This document shows positions 1 to 7,657 of a DNA stretch of 45,009 bases, one piece after another. The position numbers were made by a program, and so were the translations under genes. Origin of the DNA: JAKACU01 sp021821185 (GTDB lineage: Bacteria > Bacillota > Bacilli > Alicyclobacillales > SLC66). The notes under the pieces were generated by a model. The model did no database searches, had not been told where the DNA came from, and saw only the letters and a program-made list of their open reading frames with translations. Location: assembly GCA_027343965.1 (NCBI GenBank), contig DAHWJX010000101.1, positions 1 to 45,009 on the forward strand. The letters are read 5' to 3'. How positions within the stretch are numbered: the stretch's first letter is position 1; each line of letters begins with the position of its first letter.

Positions 1-976
1 TGTCTCCTGCTTGCGTTTCGATGATCGGAAGTGCCGTTAAGGAACCACCACCGAGTTCATCCGATAATTTTGCAGCGCGTTCCAGCAGTCGTGAATGAAG
101 GTAAAAAACATCGCCAGGGAAAGCTTCACGGCCTGGTGGACGACGAAGCAACAACGACATTTCGCGATAGGCTGCTGCTTGCTTGGTCAAGTCATCGTAG
201 ATCACTAATGCATGTTCGCCATTGTATAAGAAGTATTCTCCCATCGTGCATCCTGCATAAGCTGCAAGGTACAGCAAGGGCGCTGGATCTGATGCGCTTG
301 CTGATACGATGGTCGTGTATTCCATGGCTCCATGTTTACGAAGTGTTTCTACAACTTGTGCAACCGTAGATTGTTTTTGCCCAATCGCGACGTAGACGCA
401 TTTGACGCCATTGCCTTTTTGATTGATGATAGCATCCACAGCAATGGCCGTTTTGCCCGTTTGACGGTCACCGATGATCAATTCCCGCTGGCCACGGCCA
501 ATCGGAATCATCGCATCGATAGCTTTTAGACCTGTTTGCATCGGTTCAAACACGGAGCGACGTGCAATAACGCCAGGGGCCGCTGATTCGATAGGACGAA
601 AGGTGTCGGACTTGATAGGCCCTTGATTATCAAGCGGTTGCCCTAGTGGATCGACGACACGTCCCAACAAGCCAGGTCCAACAGGGACTTGTGCAATGCG
701 TCCTGTGCGGCGTACTGAGTCGCCTTCTTTAATGCCAGTCACGGAACCAAGTACGATAACACCGACGTTGTCTTCTTCAAGGTTAAAAGCAAGGCCAAAC
801 ACACCGTTTGCAAACTCGACCAATTCACCTGCCATTACCTGATCGAGGCCATACAAACGCGCGATACCGTCGCCGACTTGAAGCACGGTACCGGTCTCAT
901 AGCTCTCTAGATTCCCCTCGAATTGTTCGATCTGTTTTTGAATCAGAGCGCTGATTTCATCAGGTCGGATACTCAA
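1..976 (-). CDS. atpA: ATP synthase F1 subunit alpha, 3' end cut by window edge
   Basis: Nucleotide-binding alpha subunit of the F1 head of ATP synthase, which forms the alpha3-beta3 hexamer on the cytoplasmic face. The first 325 residues are visible of the roughly 500 usual for the family. The N-terminus reads MSIRPDEISALIQKQIE, and the Walker A motif GDRQTGKT lies at residues 169-176. The start is a TTG at 976-974 preceded by GGAGGG. It overlaps the atpH stop in a TTGA junction, which suggests translational coupling. It is the last visible gene of the atp operon; gamma, beta and epsilon should lie beyond the left edge. Assignment is certain from the sequence; only the C-terminal part is missing. 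Confidence 0.97.
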   Translation of the reverse strand, partial: MSIRPDEISALIQKQIEQFEGNLESYETGTVLQVGDGIARLYGLDQVMAGELVEFANGVFGLAFNLEEDNVGVIVLGSVTGIKEGDSVRRTGRIAQVPVGPGLLGRVVDPLGQPLDNQGPIKSDTFRPIESAAPGVIARRSVFEPMQTGLKAIDAMIPIGRGQRELIIGDRQTGKTAIAVDAIINQKGNGVKCVYVAIGQKQSTVAQVVETLRKHGAMEYTTIVSASASDPAPLLYLAAYAGCTMGEYFLYNGEHALVIYDDLTKQAAAYREMSLLLRRPPGREAFPGDVFYLHSRLLERAAKLSDELGGGSLTALPIIETQAGD

Positions 977-1536
977 CGATTTCCCTCCTTGACAACGCGA
1001 ATGTGAGACAGTCGATCCTTAAATTGATCGAGTGAATTGCGCAAGCTGGCATCCACAATGCGATTACCGATCAGCAATCGATAGCCTGCCAACAGGTCGT
1101 TTCTTTGTCTCACATCGACAGATACCTTTTTCAAAAGTGCGGTTTCCAAGCTATGTTGTATCGCATAAAGACTCTTATCTTGAAGCGGACGCGCCGTTTC
1201 GAGTTGAACAGTCACTTGACCTTGTGCCTCTTCAAACATGGCATGAAACGCATGATAGATGCTTCCTAAGTACTTTGAACGCTTTCGCGTATAAAGCAAG
1301 GTAAGCAGCTGCTTCAAAGCTTCTGGCATGCCATGATCAAACAGCTGTTCAAGGACCACAATTTTATCGTTAGCCGCAATGTAAGGGTGATTGAAAAATT
1401 GTGTCGCTTCTTTACTCACATCGACTGCGCCGGCAACAACGCGCAACGCTTCATCCAGAATGCCTGCTTTTCCTTGTTCTTGTGCCGCCAAAAAAACTGC
1501 TTGCGCATAGCGACGGGTGATCGAGCCATTTAGCAT
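973..1536 (-). CDS. atpH: ATP synthase F1 subunit delta
   Basis: Delta subunit (OSCP homologue), which joins the F1 head to the peripheral b-subunit stalk. It has 187 residues, close to the usual 175-185. The N-terminus (ITRRYAQAVFLAAQEQ) and the C-terminal segment (LLIGNRIVDASLRNSLDQ) are typical of the family. The ATG at 1536-1534 lies inside the last codons of atpF (7-base overlap), and the stop overlaps the TTG start of atpA, so expression is probably coupled on both sides. No odd features. Confidence 0.95.
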   Translation of the reverse strand: MLNGSITRRYAQAVFLAAQEQGKAGILDEALRVVAGAVDVSKEATQFFNHPYIAANDKIVVLEQLFDHGMPEALKQLLTLLYTRKRSKYLGSIYHAFHAMFEEAQGQVTVQLETARPLQDKSLYAIQHSLETALLKKVSVDVRQRNDLLAGYRLLIGNRIVDASLRNSLDQFKDRLSHIRVVKEGNR

Positions 1537-2024
1537 ACCAATTCACCCAGACGCTTGTCAGCCTCTTGAATCAGTTCTTCATGCAACGCCTCAGATGCGT
1601 GATCACGCAATAATTTTTCGCTGATCTGCACTGTCAAGGAAGATACTTGTGCTAACACGGCGTTAATCGCTTCTTGCCGTTCACGTTCCACAAGTTCGCG
1701 TCCTTGTTCCATAATGCGCTCGGCTTCTGCCTGTGCACCTTCAAGAATTTCTCGGGCTTGTTCTTCGGCGCGCAAACGCGCATGATCAATCATGTCTCTC
1801 GCTTGCTTACGACTAGCTTCGAGCAATTCGCTTTGTTCCGAGGCCAATTTGACCGCTTGCTCACGCTGACCTTCGGCTTCCGACAGTTGTTGTTCCACGT
1901 ACAGACGCCGCTTTTCCATCATGCGAGCGAGTGGCGCGAATGCCCAGTGGCGAATCAATAAAAAGACAATAAGAAAACTGATGATCGAGACGAGAAACGT
2001 ACCAAACTCAAACAAGCACTTCAC
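1530..2024 (-). CDS. atpF: ATP synthase Fo subunit b
   Basis: Peripheral-stalk b subunit: one N-terminal membrane helix (about residues 8-25) followed by a long charged helix rich in Ala, Glu, Gln and Arg, which should form the b-b coiled coil contacting delta. It has 164 residues, normal for the family. The start is uncertain. GTG at 2024 gives MKCLFEFGT; a TTG three codons in (2015) has the better-spaced GGGGTG upstream and may be the true start. It sits between atpE (33-base gap) and atpH (7-base overlap). Confidence 0.94.
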   Translation of the reverse strand: MKCLFEFGTFLVSIISFLIVFLLIRHWAFAPLARMMEKRRLYVEQQLSEAEGQREQAVKLASEQSELLEASRKQARDMIDHARLRAEEQAREILEGAQAEAERIMEQGRELVERERQEAINAVLAQVSSLTVQISEKLLRDHASEALHEELIQEADKRLGELVC

Positions 2025-2057
2025 CCCGCTCTCGGTAATAGATGTAATGAATCTGGA

Positions 2058-2297
2058 TTATAGTCCGCCGCCTTTTCCAAGGAGCAATACAAGACCCAAG
2101 GCGAGCGCAATAACAGGAATACCTTCAACGATACCTACACCAATAAATGCACTTCCAAGGATCTGACCGCGAGCTTCAGGCTGACGCGATACACCTTCTA
2201 CGTACTTGCTCAACACCATACCGTCACCGATAGCACCGCCTGCAGCTGATAAGCCGAGCATCAGAGCTGCGGCGATTGCGTATAAAGCTTGGATCAT
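2058..2297 (-). CDS. atpE: ATP synthase Fo subunit c (proteolipid)
   Basis: Ring-forming c subunit that carries ions through the membrane. It is a 79-residue hairpin of two hydrophobic helices joined by a polar loop with the family signature RQPEA. The ion-carrying carboxylate is Glu58 in GVGIVEGIPV. I do not see the extra Gln/Ser ligands of sodium-dependent rings, so proton coupling is the likelier reading (inference). The ATG at 2297 has a strong GGAGGAG ribosome site; the same frame is open further upstream, but those codons lie in the gap and the end of atpB and lack family similarity. Confidence 0.96.
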   Translation of the reverse strand: MIQALYAIAAALMLGLSAAGGAIGDGMVLSKYVEGVSRQPEARGQILGSAFIGVGIVEGIPVIALALGLVLLLGKGGGL

Positions 2298-2326
2298 TGT
2301 CAGACTCCTCCTTGAATTGTGGACGG

Positions 2327-3106
2327 TCAATGGCCGCCGCCCATGTGATACGACTTCATGCCGATGTACAGCACCATCAGAACAGCAAAGACATACGCTT
2401 GCACCGAAGCGACAAAGCCGCTGTAAAGTAACCACACGATCAAAAGCGGCAATCCGGTGGGCACAAAGTGAAACAGTACCGGCATCGTTAAAATGGCGCC
2501 AATCAGAACTTCACCAGCAAAAATATTCCCGTATAGACGCATGCCGTGCGTCAGAGGGTTTGTTATTTCTTCAAGGACATGAATGGGATTCAAATAGGCC
2601 TTGAAGTATTGTTTAGGACGATGCCACCCTTGATAATGGCTGATCAGCCACACCATCACTGACAACCCAAGAGTCATACTCAGGTTCGCTGTCGGCGAGT
2701 CAAATAATGCAACTTCACCGTTTGACGCTTTTAGCGCACTTGAGGTAATCCCAAGCCATGGGATTGGTTGTGACAGATGAATACTGACCGTTGCGATCAG
2801 GCCAAGCCAGTTGGCGACAAAGATAAAGATCAAAACCGTAAACGACAAGGGCATGATCCATGAGATAAAACGCTCGGACGGGACAATATCACCGACCATC
2901 GTGCGGGTAAACTCCATACTCCATTCGACGACATTTTGCCAACCTTTCGGATGACGCATGTCAAGCCTGCTTGTGGCTAGGCGCAAAAGGAACAAAGCTA
3001 CAAGTCCAGCAACAAAAATCATGACGATCGTCACGATATTGATCTTGAACAGCGAGTTTGGAAACAAGTAAGGAAATGCGATCAAATTCTCACCTACTTT
3101 CCTCAC
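2327..3106 (-). CDS. atpB: ATP synthase Fo subunit a
   Basis: Membrane stator subunit that forms the two half-channels next to the c ring. It has 259 residues with five or six hydrophobic segments. The conserved arginine facing the c-ring carboxylate is Arg190, in the stretch NPLTHGMRLYGNIFAGE. The start is not settled: GTG at 3106 overlaps the end of atpI, while TTG at 3085 (7 codons in) follows AGGTGAG closely and sits 4 bases after the atpI stop. It leads the structural genes of the operon, followed by atpE after 29 bases. Confidence 0.95.
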   Translation of the reverse strand: MRKVGENLIAFPYLFPNSLFKINIVTIVMIFVAGLVALFLLRLATSRLDMRHPKGWQNVVEWSMEFTRTMVGDIVPSERFISWIMPLSFTVLIFIFVANWLGLIATVSIHLSQPIPWLGITSSALKASNGEVALFDSPTANLSMTLGLSVMVWLISHYQGWHRPKQYFKAYLNPIHVLEEITNPLTHGMRLYGNIFAGEVLIGAILTMPVLFHFVPTGLPLLIVWLLYSGFVASVQAYVFAVLMVLYIGMKSYHMGGGH

Positions 3107-3509
3107 GCATTTTCCCTGTTACGGTCTGTCTAGTGCGCTCGTGGATAGCCATCCCCGCAACGAACACCACAAGTCCAAGCAAATACCCGACAAGTGTCGT
3201 GTAAGGACTGAAAGGCGGTGTCTTGATCGCGATCACCATCACAATGATCAAGACAATATACCTCGAGAACATTCCGAGCATGCCTGATAAAAGTAAAGGT
3301 TTTCCAGACAATCCATCACGCAAGTGACCTTGCCGTATCATGCTAAAAATGACGTAGGCGCCACCCACCTGGCCAAGCAACAACCCATCCACATAAGAGC
3401 GTCCTTGTAACCATGTGAGCCACGCTACACCCGTCAGAACCACGAGCACCCCAAAAGTTGCCCATATGCGACGAAATGAGCGGGTCAAACGCAACACAGC
3501 ATCGTCCAT
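3090..3509 (-). CDS. atpI: ATP synthase subunit I (AtpI family)
   Basis: Small membrane protein of about 139 residues with four predicted helices (near residues 15-35, 44-58, 78-96 and 105-122). By position directly before atpB and by family it is AtpI, which helps assemble the c ring; sequence conservation in this family is low. ATG at 3509 is chosen because GGAGG lies six bases upstream; a GTG one codon earlier would overlap the upstream atpZ stop. It overlaps the beginning of atpB if the longer atpB start is used. Confidence 0.8.
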   Translation of the reverse strand: MDDAVLRLTRSFRRIWATFGVLVVLTGVAWLTWLQGRSYVDGLLLGQVGGAYVIFSMIRQGHLRDGLSGKPLLLSGMLGMFSRYIVLIIVMVIAIKTPPFSPYTTLVGYLLGLVVFVAGMAIHERTRQTVTGKMREESR

Positions 3510-3736
3510 CACGTGCCTCCGTTCACCTTTTTAATGAGGGCGGCTAAACCTGCCGCACCTGTCAAAAGGCCGACAAAGACGCCGACGATAAGCGCCCAAT
3601 GAATATGAAATCGAGAGTCTGCAAACGCTCCGATCAGACCAAAAGCAAGCATACTCATCGGAATCTGGACGATAAAGCCAGCTAGCATGAACAACTGTTG
3701 CCACGCCGTTCTCCCAGGCTTTTCGTTATCTGGCAT
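3509..3736 (-). CDS. atpZ: AtpZ/AtpI-family small membrane protein
   Basis: A 75-residue protein with two hydrophobic hairpin helices (about residues 13-35 and 45-67) separated by the polar turn DSRFHIHW. This matches the short AtpZ-type proteins encoded ahead of atpI; AtpZ with AtpI has been linked to ion uptake and to c-ring assembly in alkaliphilic Bacillus. The ATG at 3736 follows AAGGGGGCGG. It is the first gene of the atp operon, about 65 bases after the predicted transcription start, and its stop overlaps the start region of atpI. Confidence 0.75.
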   Translation of the reverse strand: MPDNEKPGRTAWQQLFMLAGFIVQIPMSMLAFGLIGAFADSRFHIHWALIVGVFVGLLTGAAGLAALIKKVNGGT

Positions 3737-3809
3737 GTAACCGCCCCCTTAGGGAATCCCCTTCGGTGTTGCAGTTTCCTTTAAGCATTCAGGCCAAAAT
3801 CACCCCCTC

Positions 3810-3839
3810 ATAGTAACAAAGGCCCATTTTACGTGTCAA
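3810..3839 (-). promoter_or_regulatory. Sigma-A-type promoter of the atp operon
   Basis: On the minus strand: perfect -35 TTGACA (3839-3834), an 18-base spacer, and -10 TACTAT (3815-3810). Transcription should start near 3803, leaving a leader of about 65 bases before atpZ. The -35 lies just 12 bases downstream of the wecB stop codon. The pyrG promoter has the same architecture. Confidence 0.8.
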
Positions 3840-3851
3840 CGGAGGCCTTGA

Positions 3852-5003
3852 CTATCTGGCTTGATCGCTGGGTAAAAACGGTTGCGGTCTGTCGCCTCTC
3901 CCAAAGTAATGCACTAAAGCGTCTACGATACGTTCCGATGCGTTGCCGTCGCCATAAGGGCTCACTGCAATCGACATCGCTTGATGCTTGTCCTTGTCAG
4001 CCAAGAGTTCTGTCGCCATTGACACAATCGTGTCATGATCCGTCCCGGCCAGTTTCAGCGTGCCAGCTTCGACACCCTCTGGTCGTTCGGTCGTATCACG
4101 AAGTACGAGGCATGGAACGCCTAAAAATGGCGCCTCTTCTTGAACGCCCCCGGAATCGGTCAGGATAAGATAGGAGCGCGCCATGAAATTATGGGCGTCC
4201 AGCACATCCAGAGGCTCTAATAAAGAGATACGCGGATGCTGTCCTAAGATGCGATTGGCAGGCTCCCGGACCGCAGGGTTGAGGTGAACTGGGTATACGA
4301 CGTGAATGTCAGGAAAACGTTCAACAATATCGTAAACAGCCTTAAAGATATCTTCGAACTTTTCAAGATTCTCCCGTCGATGCGCCGTCATAAAGACCAT
4401 CCGCTGCGCTGGATCTATCGCATCAAGCGCTGGATGTGTGTACCGTTTTGAAACGGTTGTTTTCATTGCATCAATAGCCGTGTTGCCCGTAATATAAATA
4501 GACTGCTCGTTCTTATGTTCTTCGCGCAAATTATCAGCCGCTTGTTTTGTCGGCGCAAAGTGCAAATCGGCAAGAACACCCGTAAGTTGGCGGTTCATTT
4601 CTTCAGGAAAAGGGGAATATTTGTCCCATGTGCGAAGCCCAGCCTCCACATGGCCGATCGGGACCTGCTGATAATACGCGGCGAGACTTGCAACAAAGGT
4701 GGTCGATGTGTCACCATGAACCAAGATAATATCAGGATGCGCTTCTTGAATCACACCTTCAAGCAACGACAACGCCTTGGTGAAGATCAGCGTGAGCGTT
4801 TGCCTGCTTTCCATGATATCGAGATCATACTGAGGTGTGATCGAAAACGTCTCAAGAACCTGATCTAACTGTTCACGATGTTGTGCTGTAACACAGACGA
4901 TCGTTTCAAAGTCAGCGCTTCGTTGCAGTGCCTTTACCAAAGGGGCCATTTTGACCGCTTCGGGTCGAGTACCGAATACAGTCATCACGCGAATTCGCGG
5001 CAT
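3852..5003 (-). CDS. wecB: UDP-N-acetylglucosamine 2-epimerase (non-hydrolysing)
   Basis: Interconverts UDP-GlcNAc and UDP-ManNAc in the cytoplasm; UDP-ManNAc feeds teichoic acid linkage units or other surface polymers. It has 383 residues, the normal length. Visible family motifs are GTRPEA near residue 11, HGDTSTT at 96-102, HVEAGLRT at 118-125, PFPEEMNR near 131, and TDSGGVQEEAP in the C-terminal UDP-binding half. The ATG at 5003 gives the standard N-terminus MPRIRVMTVFGTRPE; the frame is open upstream but lacks similarity there. The B. subtilis name is mnaA. The gene is transcribed toward the atp operon from its own extended -10 promoter. Confidence 0.95.
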   Translation of the reverse strand: MPRIRVMTVFGTRPEAVKMAPLVKALQRSADFETIVCVTAQHREQLDQVLETFSITPQYDLDIMESRQTLTLIFTKALSLLEGVIQEAHPDIILVHGDTSTTFVASLAAYYQQVPIGHVEAGLRTWDKYSPFPEEMNRQLTGVLADLHFAPTKQAADNLREEHKNEQSIYITGNTAIDAMKTTVSKRYTHPALDAIDPAQRMVFMTAHRRENLEKFEDIFKAVYDIVERFPDIHVVYPVHLNPAVREPANRILGQHPRISLLEPLDVLDAHNFMARSYLILTDSGGVQEEAPFLGVPCLVLRDTTERPEGVEAGTLKLAGTDHDTIVSMATELLADKDKHQAMSIAVSPYGDGNASERIVDALVHYFGRGDRPQPFLPSDQAR

Positions 5004-5045
5004 TAGTCTGATTCTCCTCACAGTAATGCTAAGCATGTACTCATC

Positions 5046-5054
5046 ATTATAGCA
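5046..5054 (-). promoter_or_regulatory. Extended -10 promoter of wecB
   Basis: Minus strand TGCTATAAT: a perfect TATAAT (5051-5046) with the TG of an extended -10 element. No good -35 is seen 16-18 bases upstream, which is usual for extended -10 promoters. The predicted start is about 35 bases before the wecB ATG. Confidence 0.6.
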
Positions 5055-5123
5055 AAGCAAGACCCCTTCATGCCATAGCAAGTTGAGGTATAGTTTGCTT
5101 ACGAAATGTTAAAATTGCTTAGT

Positions 5124-5129
5124 TATAAT
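5124..5129 (+). promoter_or_regulatory. Candidate -10 box for the envelope cassette
   Basis: Perfect TATAAT on the plus strand, 90 bases before the glycosyltransferase start. The -35 is poor: the best hexamer, TTGCTT at 5095-5100, is 23 bases away. The 215-base divergent gap between wecB and this gene holds only these promoter elements and a GGGAGG ribosome site. Confidence 0.4.
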
Positions 5130-5218
5130 GCTTTCTAATCCCGTTCTAACTTTCACGTCCTAAAATTAAAAAGGATGTCCCTGCACTTATTTGTTATTTC
5201 CTAAGGGAGGCTGTTTCC

Positions 5219-6409
5219 ATGCCAAAGCTTGACCGAGTCCTGATCTTATCCGCTTCTTATGGCGAAGGACATCAACAAGCTGCCTTGGCTGTGCAAGATG
5301 CCTTGATCGAACAAAACCCTGGCATCGAGATCACCATTGTCGATTACATGCGAATGGTTCACCCCATTATTAATTCTGTAGCGCGCTATTGCTATCTAAA
5401 AAGTGTTCGCTTTGCGCCTAAGCTTTATGGGCTTTTTTATAAAGGTACGAGTCGTATCTCCCCCGAATCCATGCTGCAAAAGCGGCTTAATCATCTTGGT
5501 TACGATGACCTTGCTGAATTCTTGAATAGCTATAAACCAAGTGTCGTTTTATCGACATTTCCAACGCCGGCAGGTGTTATGTCCATGCTCAAAAAACGCG
5601 GACTTACTGATGTGCCTGATACTACCGTGATTACCGATCATGCGATTCACAGCCAATGGATCCATCCTTACACAGACCACTATTTTGTGGGGTCCGATCA
5701 TGTTCGTAAGGGTCTCATAGCTCGTGGCATTCCAGATGACAGGATATCTGTGACAGGTATCCCTATTCGCCCAACGTTTCTTGCTCCGAGCAACCGTGCC
5801 ATCTTGCGTAACAAATATGGACTTGATGAAGAATTGCCCACGATTTTGATGATGGCAGGTTCTAGCGGCACAATGGGTGATGCCGGACAAATTTGCGACG
5901 AGATGTTTCAATCATCGACGCGCATGCAGATTATGGTTGTTTGCGGCCATAATGCGAAGTTGCATAAAGAGATTCAAGAGCTTTCCAGAGAAGCTAGAAA
6001 TCCTGTATGGGTTTTTGGTTTTACGCGTGATGTCCATGAACTGATGGCCGTGTCTGATCTGATCATTACAAAGGCAGGTGGATTAACGGTTAGCGAAGCG
6101 CTTGCGATGGAGTTACCGATGCTTTTGTATCGTCCGATACCGGGACAGGAAACACAAAATGCCGCATTTTTGGTGCGTTCACGCGTGGCTGTCTTTGCGC
6201 GCAATCGCAAACAAGTCAATGCTTATGTCGAGCGGCTTTTAAGCGATGATGGGACACGCCTGAAAAAGATGCGCACGCATACTAACATGATACGAAAGGC
6301 AACAGCGGCTTCCGATATCGCCAAAGGTCTCGAACGAGTAACACTTCAACGCGAACCTGCGATGCAAGAGTACACCACAGCGGATCGCCTAGTCGCTAAA
6401 CAGTCATGA
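5219..6409 (+). CDS. MGDG-synthase/UgtP-type glycosyltransferase (GT28-like)
   Basis: A 396-residue, probably membrane-associated glycosyltransferase. The N-terminal acceptor half carries the MGDG-synthase signature SASYGEGHQQAA (residues 11-22). The C-terminal half carries the nucleotide-sugar motif KAGGLTVSEAL followed by PGQETQNA. Relatives transfer glucose or galactose from UDP-sugars to diacylglycerol (UgtP, MGD1), giving glycolipids or lipoteichoic acid anchors. The exact sugar and acceptor cannot be read from sequence. ATG at 5219 follows GGGAGG. The stop overlaps the start of the MFS gene (ATGA), so the two are coupled. Confidence 0.85.
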   Translation: MPKLDRVLILSASYGEGHQQAALAVQDALIEQNPGIEITIVDYMRMVHPIINSVARYCYLKSVRFAPKLYGLFYKGTSRISPESMLQKRLNHLGYDDLAEFLNSYKPSVVLSTFPTPAGVMSMLKKRGLTDVPDTTVITDHAIHSQWIHPYTDHYFVGSDHVRKGLIARGIPDDRISVTGIPIRPTFLAPSNRAILRNKYGLDEELPTILMMAGSSGTMGDAGQICDEMFQSSTRMQIMVVCGHNAKLHKEIQELSREARNPVWVFGFTRDVHELMAVSDLIITKAGGLTVSEALAMELPMLLYRPIPGQETQNAAFLVRSRVAVFARNRKQVNAYVERLLSDDGTRLKKMRTHTNMIRKATAASDIAKGLERVTLQREPAMQEYTTADRLVAKQS

Positions 6410-7632
6410 AGTTATTTTTCAAACCGATAGCCAAACCGTTTGTTTTAGCCTCTCTGACCAGCCTCATGCTGGTCGAGTTTGTGCGTAATGCGCTGATTAT
6501 TTCCCTGTTGCCGAACCTTGGCGTGGATGTGCCAGGTTTAACGCCTGCTGTAGTCGGCCTTGCGATCAGCATCCATTATTTTTTCGACAATATTTTGCGT
6601 ACACCGATGGGAATGCTGGTGGATCGCTATGGACACCGGTTGGCACTTAGCATCGGGCTTGTCGTTGCTGCGATTGGCCTTTTACTGATCGCTGGCGCCG
6701 ATACACCCCTCACGATGATTCTAGGCGGCGGATTATTTGGCATCGGGGCTTCACCACTTTGGCCAACTGTGATCAGCGCGATCACCTCTACCTGCAAAGA
6801 AGAAGAAAAAGCGAGTGCTATGGGCTATGTATATACCGCATGGCTAGTCGGCGGCGGTGCCGGACCTGTTCTGATCAACTTTATTTTTGTGTGGTCATTA
6901 CGCGCCACCTTTACGTTGATGGTTTCTTTGCTTCTCGTCGCTGGCCTGCTTGCTCTTACGGTACGTATCAAGCCCCATGCACATGGCACGATCAAAGAAA
7001 CTTTCTCACAAATCGACCTGCGTAGATATTTCCGAGAAATCATCGTACACTTAAGGGAGATACGTATCCTCTTTCCAGGTATGTTCGTTCAAACTTTTGC
7101 TATCGGCGTTTTGATTCCGATCCTCACACCTTATGCGCGTGTGGTGCTTGGTATCAGCCCTCAGTTGCAAAGTCTTGCGATCATTTTGGTGGGAGGCGCA
7201 ACGGTCATTTTGCTGCCCGTCATGGGACGCTTGGTGGATCGCCTAGGTGCTCGGCCCTTTTTGTCCGGAGGATTCTTACTTTGCTCAGCGATGTTAATCA
7301 TGTTTTCACTGCAGCGATCGATTATCCCCGCGATACTTTTCATGATCATGCTTGGTGTCTCCTATTCCATGATCCTGCCATCGTGGAATTCTGTGCTTGA
7401 CCGTTCGATCGCACATGATAAACGCGGTGCCATGTGGGGCGTGTTTATGACGATAGAAGGACTCGGCACAGCAACGGGGCCACTTTTCGGCGGACGTTTA
7501 TGGGACTCCTTTAGTCCGCAAGCGCCATTTTGGTTAAGTGCGATCGTTGTTGGAACGATGGGTATCTTATATTTATTTTTGCGATTACCTGGGCTGCAGC
7601 GTTACCTAAGGCCGACGACCAAGGCTTCCTGA
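6406..7632 (+). CDS. MFS transporter
   Basis: A 408-residue polytopic protein with about 12 hydrophobic segments and the MFS signature after helix 2 (GMLVDRYGHRLAL) and again in the second half (GRLVDRLGARPFL). The ATG overlaps the upstream glycosyltransferase stop by four bases, and the deacetylase follows after 25 bases, so it belongs to the same transcript. Inference: it may export or flip a glycolipid or cell-wall component made by its neighbours. The substrate is unknown, and a drug or sugar efflux role cannot be excluded. Confidence 0.85.
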   Translation: MKLFFKPIAKPFVLASLTSLMLVEFVRNALIISLLPNLGVDVPGLTPAVVGLAISIHYFFDNILRTPMGMLVDRYGHRLALSIGLVVAAIGLLLIAGADTPLTMILGGGLFGIGASPLWPTVISAITSTCKEEEKASAMGYVYTAWLVGGGAGPVLINFIFVWSLRATFTLMVSLLLVAGLLALTVRIKPHAHGTIKETFSQIDLRRYFREIIVHLREIRILFPGMFVQTFAIGVLIPILTPYARVVLGISPQLQSLAIILVGGATVILLPVMGRLVDRLGARPFLSGGFLLCSAMLIMFSLQRSIIPAILFMIMLGVSYSMILPSWNSVLDRSIAHDKRGAMWGVFMTIEGLGTATGPLFGGRLWDSFSPQAPFWLSAIVVGTMGILYLFLRLPGLQRYLRPTTKAS

Positions 7633-7657
7633 CTGGGTCTAAAAGGACTGATTTCCT

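Noticed and set aside
4515..4868. Plus-strand open frame inside wecB
   Set aside because: Shadow of a well-supported gene on the other strand; no ribosome site and no similarity.
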